The position numbers and the translations under genes are program-made. From assembly GCA_036273735.1 (NCBI GenBank), contig DASUHA010000058.1, forward strand, positions 45,068-109,067: 64,000 nt of DNA, written 5' to 3'. Origin of the DNA: 13-2-20CM-66-19 sp036273735. Its GTDB lineage: Bacteria > Pseudomonadota > Gammaproteobacteria > Steroidobacterales > Steroidobacteraceae. Numbering within the stretch: position 1 is the first letter of the stretch; each line of letters opens with the position of its first letter. Below, piece after piece: positions 9,118-16,755 of the stretch. Under the pieces are notes generated by a model. It was given only the letters and a program-made list of their open reading frames with translations. It ran no database searches and was not told the origin of the DNA.

Positions 9118-11169
9118 CTAATAGCGGAAGCTGAAACTGGCAAATCCAAAGGCGAAGATCGCCCACAGCCCGTAGAGGGCACTGAGTGCGAGAACCGCTT
9201 CACCGGTGCGGACCAGCCAGCCACCGGGGCCACGCAGCGCGCGCCTGACCGCCTCCGCCAGTACGGCCAGCGCCCCGACGAGACCCAGGAGCCCGACGAT
9301 GTAAGCGATGGTCAGCATGCCGTTGATGCTGCCGTTGGCGTTCAACAGGAGGTCGAAAGCCACGAACCAGGCCAGCACGACGGCCAGCATCAGTACCGCG
9401 CCGATGCGGGATGCGAGCCGCAGGCGCTTTTCCTGGAAGGTCAGGAGAAGCGGTGTCTTGAAGCGGCGCCTCACGATCGCCCCGCCGATCCAGATCACCA
9501 CCGTCAGGATGAGGACGCCGAGGCACACCGCTCCCATCCAGGTCAGTGTGCCCTTCTCTTCGAGCCCATGAACTTTCTGGAAGATCATGACCGGAATGAA
9601 ATCATCGGACACCCAGTACGCCACCCGACCATCGGAGTCGGTGACGAACTTGAGGTGCGTCTGTCCGCCGACTTCCCGGTAGGTGAGGGGCCCAACCTCC
9701 CGCCAGCGCTTGGGCGCGCCGCCGAGATTCTTGAGCATCGACACTTCGACCTCGCCATTCGGCAGAGCGGTCACGCTCCCCTGGGAAATGCCGTTGAAGA
9801 TCCGGAATGCGCTCTCGATGCGACGGGAGGTCATGTACCAGCCCGCCACGCGCGCCGCGTCCGCCTGCGGATGCGCAACTGTCGATTCCGACGGCGCCGT
9901 GTAAGGATAGTAGCGGTCGAGAAAGGCACGGAAGATTCCGGTACGGACATCCTCCGCGGCGCCATCCTTGCCGAGACTGTTGAGAGATATAAAGAGTCCG
10001 ACGTGCTTGTCGAGCAGCAGATGCATGTCACTGTGGAATGCGGCAGTGTCACCCGCGTGCGCGATGATGCGTAGCCCGTTGCGATCCTCCTGGTAGAAGC
10101 CAAGGGCATATCCATTCATCCCGGGCGCCATGCGCGAGGCAGGCGTATGCATCAGCTGCACGGTCTCGGGACTGAGGATCGAGGCGCCGCCGTAGCTGCC
10201 GCCCTCGAGATGCGCGATCATGAAATGCGCCATGTCGACGGCGGTGGAGGTCAGCGACCCGGCAGGCGCGACCTCGATATCCTCGAAAGGAATGGGCTTG
10301 TCATCCGAGGCCTTGTCGTAACCCTTCGACATGTTCTTGGCCATCGCCGACGGCAAGGGCTGATCGAACGTGGAATGAGTCATGCCGAGCGGCTGGAAGA
10401 TGTGTCGCGCGATGTACTCATCGAAAGGCTCACCGGAGACGCGTTGCACGATGTAGCCCGCCAGCATCGCCCCATAGTTCGAGTACGCGACGACCTTGCC
10501 GGGCGGGAAGATCTGCGCCGGCAGATGCTTCACGAGGTACTCGTGATAGGGCACGAGGTCGCTCGCCGAGGGTACGAAGGCGCCCGAGATCGTGTCCTCC
10601 CAACCCGGCGTATGGGTCATCAGGTTGCGCAAGGTGATGGGCTTGCCGAACTTCTCGGGGATCTTGAAATCCACATAGTCGTTGACATCGCGATCGAGAT
10701 CGAGCTTCCCCGCCTGGACGAGCTGCATCACCGCGGTCCAGGTGAATGTCTTCGACACCGATCCCGGGCGAAAGAGTGTCTGATCGGGCACGACGGGGGT
10801 GCGGGCCTTCATGTCGGAAAAACCGTATCCCCTGGTGAAGAGGATCTGTCCGTTCGCCACCACGGCGACCGTTGCTCCGGCGATATCGCCGCTCTGGATT
10901 GCGTATGGAACGATTCCATCCAGGAAGGCGGCTACGTCCGCAGAGGTCAGGTCGTGAACACCCGTGCCGGCCTCCGACGCGCCGGGGCTCGCCTGCGCCT
11001 CTGTGCTCGGCGCAGTCACCGACGGAGGCGTAGGTGCGAGGGGCTTCTGCTGTCTCGCGGGCGTGCGTGCGTCAGCCGCACTGCCGGCGATCAGCAGGAG
11101 AGCCCAAGTCAAAGCGGCGACACCCACTTGGGCGCGCTGGCGCAGGCTGTTACTCGTTGAATTGCCCAT
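9118..11169 (-). CDS. S12-type serine hydrolase with C-terminal membrane segments, paralogue B1
   Basis: 683 residues from ATG 11169 (a GTG immediately upstream at 11172 is an alternative; GGAG lies suitably for either). An N-terminal signal or anchor is followed by a low-complexity Pro/Ala linker. The catalytic domain has SVSK near residue 137, YSNY near 226 and HAGDTAAFHSD near 369, all expected for class C beta-lactamase-like hydrolases. About four transmembrane helices occupy the C-terminal 150 residues, which would hold the catalytic domain at the periplasmic face of the inner membrane. This layout is seen in FmtA/PBP-like and D-aminopeptidase-like membrane hydrolases. It is a tandem paralogue of the next gene (11233-13287) with the same architecture. 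Confidence 0.87.
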   Translation of the reverse strand: MGNSTSNSLRQRAQVGVAALTWALLLIAGSAADARTPARQQKPLAPTPPSVTAPSTEAQASPGASEAGTGVHDLTSADVAAFLDGIVPYAIQSGDIAGATVAVVANGQILFTRGYGFSDMKARTPVVPDQTLFRPGSVSKTFTWTAVMQLVQAGKLDLDRDVNDYVDFKIPEKFGKPITLRNLMTHTPGWEDTISGAFVPSASDLVPYHEYLVKHLPAQIFPPGKVVAYSNYGAMLAGYIVQRVSGEPFDEYIARHIFQPLGMTHSTFDQPLPSAMAKNMSKGYDKASDDKPIPFEDIEVAPAGSLTSTAVDMAHFMIAHLEGGSYGGASILSPETVQLMHTPASRMAPGMNGYALGFYQEDRNGLRIIAHAGDTAAFHSDMHLLLDKHVGLFISLNSLGKDGAAEDVRTGIFRAFLDRYYPYTAPSESTVAHPQADAARVAGWYMTSRRIESAFRIFNGISQGSVTALPNGEVEVSMLKNLGGAPKRWREVGPLTYREVGGQTHLKFVTDSDGRVAYWVSDDFIPVMIFQKVHGLEEKGTLTWMGAVCLGVLILTVVIWIGGAIVRRRFKTPLLLTFQEKRLRLASRIGAVLMLAVVLAWFVAFDLLLNANGSINGMLTIAYIVGLLGLVGALAVLAEAVRRALRGPGGWLVRTGEAVLALSALYGLWAIFAFGFASFSFRY

Positions 11170-11232
11170 CACGCACTCCGTTCATAGTCTGTTGTCTGGC
11201 GCCCCTCAGGCGCAGCTCGATCGATCGTCGGG

Positions 11233-13287
11233 TCAGAACGAGACCGTGAAGCTCGCCAGACCAAGATAGATGACGCCCCAAATGCCGTAAATTCCGGCGA
11301 GCCCCAGTACGAGCTCGCCGCCCCGCGCCAGAATTCGACCCGGGCCCATGCGCAAGCGCATCCCGGCGCTGGCGATCATTGCGAGACTGCCGATGATCGC
11401 GAGCACGCCGAGCACATAGAGCGGAATCAGCTTGCCGACGAGCTCCCCACCGACCAGGGCATCGAGTCCGGCCAGGCTGGCAAAGAACATAGCCCATGCG
11501 GCGACGAGCACCAGATAGATGAGCGCGCCAATGCGGGAGGCGAGCCGCAGCGCCGACTCGAGCGGCGGCAGCACGAGCGGGTGGCGGAAGCGGCGGCGAA
11601 TGATGGCACCGCCGATCCAAGTTCCGACGGCGAGCAGCATGACGGCGAGGAAGAGGCTGCCAAGGGGCTTGAGCAGCGATTGCTGTCCCAACCCATGGAC
11701 GGGTAGATTGATGTCGACAGGAATCGTGTCATCAGACACCCAGTATTCGACCTGGCCGTCCTTACCGGCGACGAATCTCAGGTGCGCCTGTCCGCCCACC
11801 TCCCGCCAGATGAGCGGACCGACCTCGCGCCAGCGCTTCGGAGCTCCACTCAATTGCGTGAGCTCGCTCGCCTCGATCTGTCCATTCGGCTCCGTGGTCA
11901 CCGAGGACTGGCTGATCGCATTCAGGATGCGCAGCACCGTATGCCGGCTCGATGCGTAAGAGCCGGCCGCACGTGCGGCATCCTTTCCGGGATCGGATAC
12001 GGTCACTTCACTCGGCGGCGTGTACGGAAAGTAGCGGTCGAGGAAGCTGCGGAAGATGGCGACTCGGACCTGCTCCGCTGCACCGGCGGTGCCGGTGCTA
12101 TTGAGCATAATGATGAAACCGACGCCCTTGTCGAGCAGCAGGTGCACGTCGGAATGGAATACGCCGGTATCGCCGCCATGCCCGATGATGCGCAAGCCGT
12201 TACGGTTCTCCTGGTAGAAGCCGAGGTCCATGCCGTTCATACCGGGAAGAGGCCGCCCTTGTGGCGTCTGCATCTCCCGAACCGTGGCCGGACTCAGGAT
12301 CTGCGCGCCATTGAAGGAGCCACCGTTCAACTGCGCCAGCATGAATTTCGCCATGTCGGTGGCACACGTGCTGAGCGCCCCGGCAGGCGCAGCTTCGACC
12401 AGCTCGAAGGGGACCGTGCTGTCGTTGGAGGCATGTCGGTATCCCGTAGCCATGAACGGCTGCAAATTCGCGGGCAGCGGCTGTTGGAAGCTCGAATGGT
12501 CCATCCCGAGCGGCTGCAGGATGTGGCTGTTCACGTAGTCCAGATAGGTCTCTCCCGAGACGCGCGCGATGATGTAGCCCGCCAGCGTGGTGGCGTAATT
12601 GGAGTAGGCGACCACCTGCCCCGGAGGATGGATGAGCGGCGGCATGTGCCGGATGAGATATTGCCGCAGCGGAAAAAGCTGGCTCGGCTCGTTGACGAAA
12701 AGGTCGGTGACGGTGTCCTCGAATCCCGTCGAATGCGTCATGACGTCGCGCAGCGTGATCGGCCTGCCGAACGGCTCCGGCACCTTGAAGTCGAGATAAT
12801 CGTTGATGTTGCGATCGAGATTGAGCTTGCCCTGCTCCACGAGCTGCATCACCGCCGTCCAGGTGAAGAGCTTCGAGACCGAGCCCGCGCGAAAGAGTGT
12901 CTGGTCGGCCGCCACTGGCCGGCCCGACTTCAAGTCCGCAAAACCATATCCACGCGCGAAGACGAGGCGACCGTCGGCGACGACGGCGACAGAAGCACCC
13001 GCGATATCGGCTCGGGCAATGGCGTAGGGAACCATGCCGTCGAGAAATGCTGCGATGTCCGGCGCCGTGAGGGCATGAGCATCGCTGCCAGCCGCCGGCG
13101 CGCCGGGCGCAGAACCCTGGATACTCACGCTCGCCGGATGCGTTTCCGGCACCGGTTGATTGGGCGGGCGGGCAGCCGAGCGGCCACTCGCCTCGCCGGG
13201 CGCAAAGAAAAAGAGCACGGCCAGGAGAGCCGCGCCTGCGGCAAAAGTCTTCGGCACCCAGCTATCGCTGATGGAACTCTGCTTCAC
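11233..13287 (-). CDS. S12-type serine hydrolase with C-terminal membrane segments, paralogue B2
   Basis: 684 residues, GTG start. Same layout as its downstream neighbour: N-terminal hydrophobic segment, linker, catalytic domain (SVSK near 139, YSNY near 229, GHGGDTGVFHSD near 372) and about four C-terminal membrane helices. The third motif reads GHGGD rather than KTG or HTG. Clear tandem duplicate of 9118-11169, separated by 63 bp. It is the first gene of the long minus-strand peptidase run and is divergent from the XRE-cupin regulator gene. The spacer between them contains two abutting palindromes that probably control this gene and the regulator. Exact substrate unknown. Confidence 0.87.
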   Translation of the reverse strand: MKQSSISDSWVPKTFAAGAALLAVLFFFAPGEASGRSAARPPNQPVPETHPASVSIQGSAPGAPAAGSDAHALTAPDIAAFLDGMVPYAIARADIAGASVAVVADGRLVFARGYGFADLKSGRPVAADQTLFRAGSVSKLFTWTAVMQLVEQGKLNLDRNINDYLDFKVPEPFGRPITLRDVMTHSTGFEDTVTDLFVNEPSQLFPLRQYLIRHMPPLIHPPGQVVAYSNYATTLAGYIIARVSGETYLDYVNSHILQPLGMDHSSFQQPLPANLQPFMATGYRHASNDSTVPFELVEAAPAGALSTCATDMAKFMLAQLNGGSFNGAQILSPATVREMQTPQGRPLPGMNGMDLGFYQENRNGLRIIGHGGDTGVFHSDVHLLLDKGVGFIIMLNSTGTAGAAEQVRVAIFRSFLDRYFPYTPPSEVTVSDPGKDAARAAGSYASSRHTVLRILNAISQSSVTTEPNGQIEASELTQLSGAPKRWREVGPLIWREVGGQAHLRFVAGKDGQVEYWVSDDTIPVDINLPVHGLGQQSLLKPLGSLFLAVMLLAVGTWIGGAIIRRRFRHPLVLPPLESALRLASRIGALIYLVLVAAWAMFFASLAGLDALVGGELVGKLIPLYVLGVLAIIGSLAMIASAGMRLRMGPGRILARGGELVLGLAGIYGIWGVIYLGLASFTVSF

Positions 13288-13445
13288 TGGCGACCCAACG
13301 AGTCAGTTGCTCTTCGTCCGGCGAATGGCAACACTCAGCGAGATGTCCTCGCTTGCCACTTTGACAAATTTAGCTACATTTTTCCGAATTCGCAAATTAT
13401 TTCCTTGTCCGGATACGCTCGACAATTCCGGGCCGCTGGATTTAA
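13288..13445. promoter_or_regulatory. Divergent control region with two abutting AT-rich palindromes
   Basis: Between the divergent hydrolase and XRE-cupin genes. Two 16-bp imperfect palindromes abut: AAATTTAGCTACATTT at 13366-13381 (14 of 16 positions symmetric, centre AGCT) and TTTCCGAATTCGCAAA at 13381-13396 (14 of 16, centre GAATTC). The centres are 15 bp apart. The second overlaps a motif at 13379-13403 that recurs upstream of the TonB receptor at 19119-19145. The AT-rich block stands out against the GC-rich surroundings. Likely operators for the adjacent XRE-cupin protein; this is inference. Confidence 0.55.
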
Positions 13446-14141
13446 ATGGCAGCCATGATCGCAAAAGTGCCAAAGGCAGCGCAGGTAGGGGTCAGCGGGC
13501 GCGTCGCGGCACATCCCGGGTCCGCCCTCAAGGCCCTGCGCAATCAGCGCGGATGGACGCTGGCGGAGGTCAGTCGGCGCACCGGCCTCCCCGTTTCGAC
13601 ACTCTCGAAGATCGAGAACGAGCGCATCTCGCTCAGCTACGACAAGCTCGCGCTCCTCAGCGCGAGTCTCAGCATCGACATCTCGCAGCTCTTTGGGCCG
13701 CCGCTCGGGAGCATGCCGGGAGCGGTCATCGGCCGAAGAAGCTACACGCCCGGCGGGCAGGGCCAGGTGATCGAGACTGGCAACTACGGCCACATCTATC
13801 CGGCGGCCGATTTCCTCAACAAGCGCTTTATTCCGATCATCGCGGAGCTGCGTGCCCGCTCACTCGAGGAGTTCGGGGAGCTCATCCGGCATCCGGGCGA
13901 AGAATATGCCTACGTGCTGGAAGGTGCCGTCCTTTTCCACACTGACCTTTACGCGCCGCTCACTCTGCGCAAGGGTGACTCCATCTACTTCGACAGTGGG
14001 ATGGGACACGCCTACCTTGCAGCGGATCCCGGCCCGTGCCGCGTGCTATCGATCTGCTCGGGCCCCGAGTCGCAGCTCAAAAAGGCGCTGCAGCGCGAGA
14101 GCCCGCCCAAGCCCGCCCACCACGGCCGCCGGACAGGCTAG
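13446..14141 (+). CDS. XRE-family transcriptional regulator with C-terminal cupin sensor
   Basis: 231 residues. A helix-turn-helix of XRE type occupies about residues 27-82 (LKALRNQRGWTLAEVSRRTG ... STLSKIENER). A cupin barrel follows at about 135-215 (PGEEYAYVLEGAVLFHT ... GHAYLA). This PuuR/XRE-cupin layout is common in one-component regulators of amine, amino acid or peptide catabolism, with the ligand bound in the cupin. It is transcribed divergently from the hydrolase run and converges on the next hydrolase gene: the two stop codons interlock in CTAG at 14138-14141. Probable local regulator of the D-peptide locus. A second in-frame ATG three codons later could also be the start. Confidence 0.85.
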   Translation: MAAMIAKVPKAAQVGVSGRVAAHPGSALKALRNQRGWTLAEVSRRTGLPVSTLSKIENERISLSYDKLALLSASLSIDISQLFGPPLGSMPGAVIGRRSYTPGGQGQVIETGNYGHIYPAADFLNKRFIPIIAELRARSLEEFGELIRHPGEEYAYVLEGAVLFHTDLYAPLTLRKGDSIYFDSGMGHAYLAADPGPCRVLSICSGPESQLKKALQRESPPKPAHHGRRTG

Positions 14142-15745
14142 GCGCCGGCTGGCCCGGCCGCTTCCGGGCGGAAATGCAGGTCCTGGTAATCGAAGCTGAA
14201 ATCCGCGAGCGGTGATACCGGCTTCATCGCTATCGATCTGATGTGTCCGTTCTCGACTCGAAAGGTCACGTAAGCGTCTTCGATCCCACGGTCGGTCCAA
14301 TGTGCACGGAATGTGTCATTGGCGATGTGCTCGAGCGGGCCCCCCATGCCGATCGTGCGATCGAAGTTGACCCAGAGCTTTCCACCGGCGCGTACCGAAA
14401 CAGTCGTGGTGCCGTACCACGGATCGAAGTAGGTTCCGGCATATCGGGATATCGGCAGCGACGATTTGTCGTTCGGGACGTACTCCTGCGGCACGTTCTT
14501 CAGCTGTGCAAGCATCTGGCCCATGATCTGCTTGCGCAGCGATACCAGCTGGCCGATCCGATCCTGCCGCGGCTGCCCGAGATAATAGGCGAGAAGGTAG
14601 TCGACCACAGCGCGTTTCGAGCCGTTATCCTCAGAGTTGATGTTGACGGCGAAGGCGACGTGCTCATCGGGAATGAAATAGAGCGAGGCAAGTGCGCCAA
14701 AGACGGCGCCGTCATGCTCGACCACGGTATGTCCATGATCGACCTCGACGAACCAGCCGAGTGCGTAGTCCTGTAGCGCCGGACCCGCCAACAGCGCGGA
14801 CACGGCGGCTCCAAACGCGTCCGACGGGACTACCACGACCGGGTTCCAGAGCTCCTGCACGGACTCGGCGCTCAGCAGCCGTCGTCCATCCGGCAGTTTG
14901 CCCCCCGCCTCCCACACGGCCATCCATTTGGCCATATCCAGCGCGCTGGCATTGATCGAGCCGCAGGGCGCAGCGGGTGCAGTATCGAGCACTCCCGTCA
15001 GAATTCTCTCCTTGCCCATGCCCCGGATCGGCCCGTCAGTGCGCCCGTGTAGTGCGACAGCGTTCGAGGCCGCCGCATCGTACAGCGTCCGGGAATCCGT
15101 CATGCCGAGGGGAGCGAAGATATGGTGCTCGACGAAGTGCTCCCAGGTCTCGCCCGAGACCGCCTGCACAAGTTGGCCGGCAACGATGTAGAGGATGTTG
15201 TCATATGCGAACACCTCGCGAAAGCCGGTTCTCGGCTTCAGGTACCGCAAGGCGTGCACGATGTCCTCACGGTTGCGGGTCGTATTCGGCGTAATGAGCA
15301 GGTCGCCTTCGCCCAGGCCCAGTCCGCTGCGATGCGTGAGCAGATCCCGAACCGTCATGTGCTCGGTCGCATAGGGATCGTACATCTGAAATCCGGGGAG
15401 TTTGTCAACGATGCGGTCGCTCCACTTCAGCTTCCCTTCGTCGACTAGTATCGCCAGTGCAGCCGAGGTGAATGCCTTCGTCTCCGAGCCGATGGGGAAC
15501 GCCGTATCCGGAGTCACGGGCGCGCGAGTGCTGATGCTTCGCACTCCATAGCCTTTCGCGACCACTGTCTTGCCGTCCTGCACGATGGCGAGGGATAAGC
15601 CCGGCGCGCCGAACGCCTGCATGGCACGCGCGACGTACCGGTCGAGATCCGGAGGCGCCGCGGCCGGTGCAGTGCTTGCCGCATGCGCAGGGGGCACCGC
15701 CAGCGTGGCGAGGAGCGCTGCGAGGATGGCCGCCGCGAGCCTCAC
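14138..15745 (-). CDS. S12-type serine hydrolase (class C beta-lactamase fold), paralogue A'
   Basis: 535 residues with a GTG start that overlaps the epimerase stop (GTGA), and a signal peptide ending near PAHA. SETK lies near residue 90 and YDN near 182. The third motif reads HDG (EHDGAVFG) where paralogue A has HTG. A DUF3471-like beta domain forms the C-terminus. Near-full-length similarity to 7498-9102, visible at the DNA level as long shared stretches at the 3' ends, shows a fairly recent duplication. Its operon partners here are a dipeptide epimerase and a TonB receptor, favouring a role on D-amino-acid-containing peptides. Substrate unproven. Confidence 0.88.
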   Translation of the reverse strand: MRLAAAILAALLATLAVPPAHAASTAPAAAPPDLDRYVARAMQAFGAPGLSLAIVQDGKTVVAKGYGVRSISTRAPVTPDTAFPIGSETKAFTSAALAILVDEGKLKWSDRIVDKLPGFQMYDPYATEHMTVRDLLTHRSGLGLGEGDLLITPNTTRNREDIVHALRYLKPRTGFREVFAYDNILYIVAGQLVQAVSGETWEHFVEHHIFAPLGMTDSRTLYDAAASNAVALHGRTDGPIRGMGKERILTGVLDTAPAAPCGSINASALDMAKWMAVWEAGGKLPDGRRLLSAESVQELWNPVVVVPSDAFGAAVSALLAGPALQDYALGWFVEVDHGHTVVEHDGAVFGALASLYFIPDEHVAFAVNINSEDNGSKRAVVDYLLAYYLGQPRQDRIGQLVSLRKQIMGQMLAQLKNVPQEYVPNDKSSLPISRYAGTYFDPWYGTTTVSVRAGGKLWVNFDRTIGMGGPLEHIANDTFRAHWTDRGIEDAYVTFRVENGHIRSIAMKPVSPLADFSFDYQDLHFRPEAAGPAGA

Positions 15746-16731
15746 GCCCCCGTCTCCGGTACGCCCCAGCCATCCGGACAGTGCACCGTGCCCTTCTCAT
15801 AGAGCGTGACCGGCGGCCGGTCCTGCGCCAGAAACAAAGGGCCATCGAGATCAACGAAGTCGCACCGCTGCGCGACCAGACAGCCTGGCGCCATGGCGAG
15901 GGATGTGCCTTCCATGCAGCCGACCATGGGCTTCATGCCGAGCCGGCGGATCTCCGCCGCCATGGCCAGCGCTTCGGTAAGGCCACCACACTTGTCGAGC
16001 TTGATGTTGACGACCTCGAACAGTCCAACGGCCTTCGGGAGGTCGCCGAGCCCTTGTACGCTCTCGTCCGCCCCCAGTGGGATCGGCGAGCCGAAGTCGG
16101 CGAGCTCATGCTCACGGCCCACGCGCACCGGCTGCTCGATCAGCCGCACGTCCGCCTCGAGCAACGCTGGCAGAATGGCACGCAAAGACGCGACGTCATA
16201 AGCCTGATTGGCATCGACTCCTATCCAGACATCCGGCCGTGCAGCCCTCACCGCGCACACGCGCGCCCCGTCGTCCTCACCGGTCAACTTCAGCTTGAGG
16301 CGCGTGGCGCCGCGGTATGAGGTTGCGGCGCGCGCCATGGCCTCTGGCGTATCCGCGCCCACCGTGTAGGTCGTAGGGAGTGGCTTTGGAGCCTCGAGGC
16401 CAGCGCGCTGCCATGCGGGTATGCCGGACCTTCGCGCCTCGAGATCCCAGAGCGCGCAGTCGAGCGCATTGCGTGCGCCTCCAGGGGGTAAGAGAGACTG
16501 AAGCGCCTCGCGCGTCAGGCCTCCGCGCAGCAGCGGCCGCATGGCCTCGAGCTGTCTCGCCATGCCCTCCGGACTCTCGCCTCGATAATGCACCCCGGCC
16601 GCCTCTCCCCGGCCGGAGACAACATCCTTGGTCAGCGAGACGACGATGACCGCGGCTTCGGTGAACGTGTAGCCGGTGATCCGGAAGGGAGCCTTGAACG
16701 GCCAGCGCTCGATGCGGACGTCAAGTTGCAT
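15742..16731 (-). CDS. Dipeptide epimerase of the enolase superfamily (L-Ala-D/L-Glu epimerase-like)
   Basis: 329 residues. An N-terminal capping domain precedes a (beta/alpha)7-beta barrel. Catalytic features are visible: the KxK pair in LKLKLT near 147, metal ligands in VDANQAY near 172, IEQP near 198 and GADES near 222, and the opposing lysine in NIKLDKCGG near 245. This is the muconate-lactonising-enzyme/dipeptide-epimerase pattern (YcjG/YkfB, DgcA). The family interconverts L,L and L,D dipeptides, for example from murein. It lies 24 bp after the TonB receptor gene and is coupled to the following serine hydrolase by a GTGA overlap. The context supports D-residue dipeptide use; specificity for Ala-Glu is not shown. 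Confidence 0.85.
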   Translation of the reverse strand: MQLDVRIERWPFKAPFRITGYTFTEAAVIVVSLTKDVVSGRGEAAGVHYRGESPEGMARQLEAMRPLLRGGLTREALQSLLPPGGARNALDCALWDLEARRSGIPAWQRAGLEAPKPLPTTYTVGADTPEAMARAATSYRGATRLKLKLTGEDDGARVCAVRAARPDVWIGVDANQAYDVASLRAILPALLEADVRLIEQPVRVGREHELADFGSPIPLGADESVQGLGDLPKAVGLFEVVNIKLDKCGGLTEALAMAAEIRRLGMKPMVGCMEGTSLAMAPGCLVAQRCDFVDLDGPLFLAQDRPPVTLYEKGTVHCPDGWGVPETGA

Positions 16732-16755
16732 GACAGTGCTCTGCGGCCCACGCCC

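Noticed and set aside
11782..13458. 558-codon plus-strand open frame over the second S12 hydrolase gene
   Set aside because: No motifs and biased composition; the minus strand shows SVSK, YSN and membrane helices.
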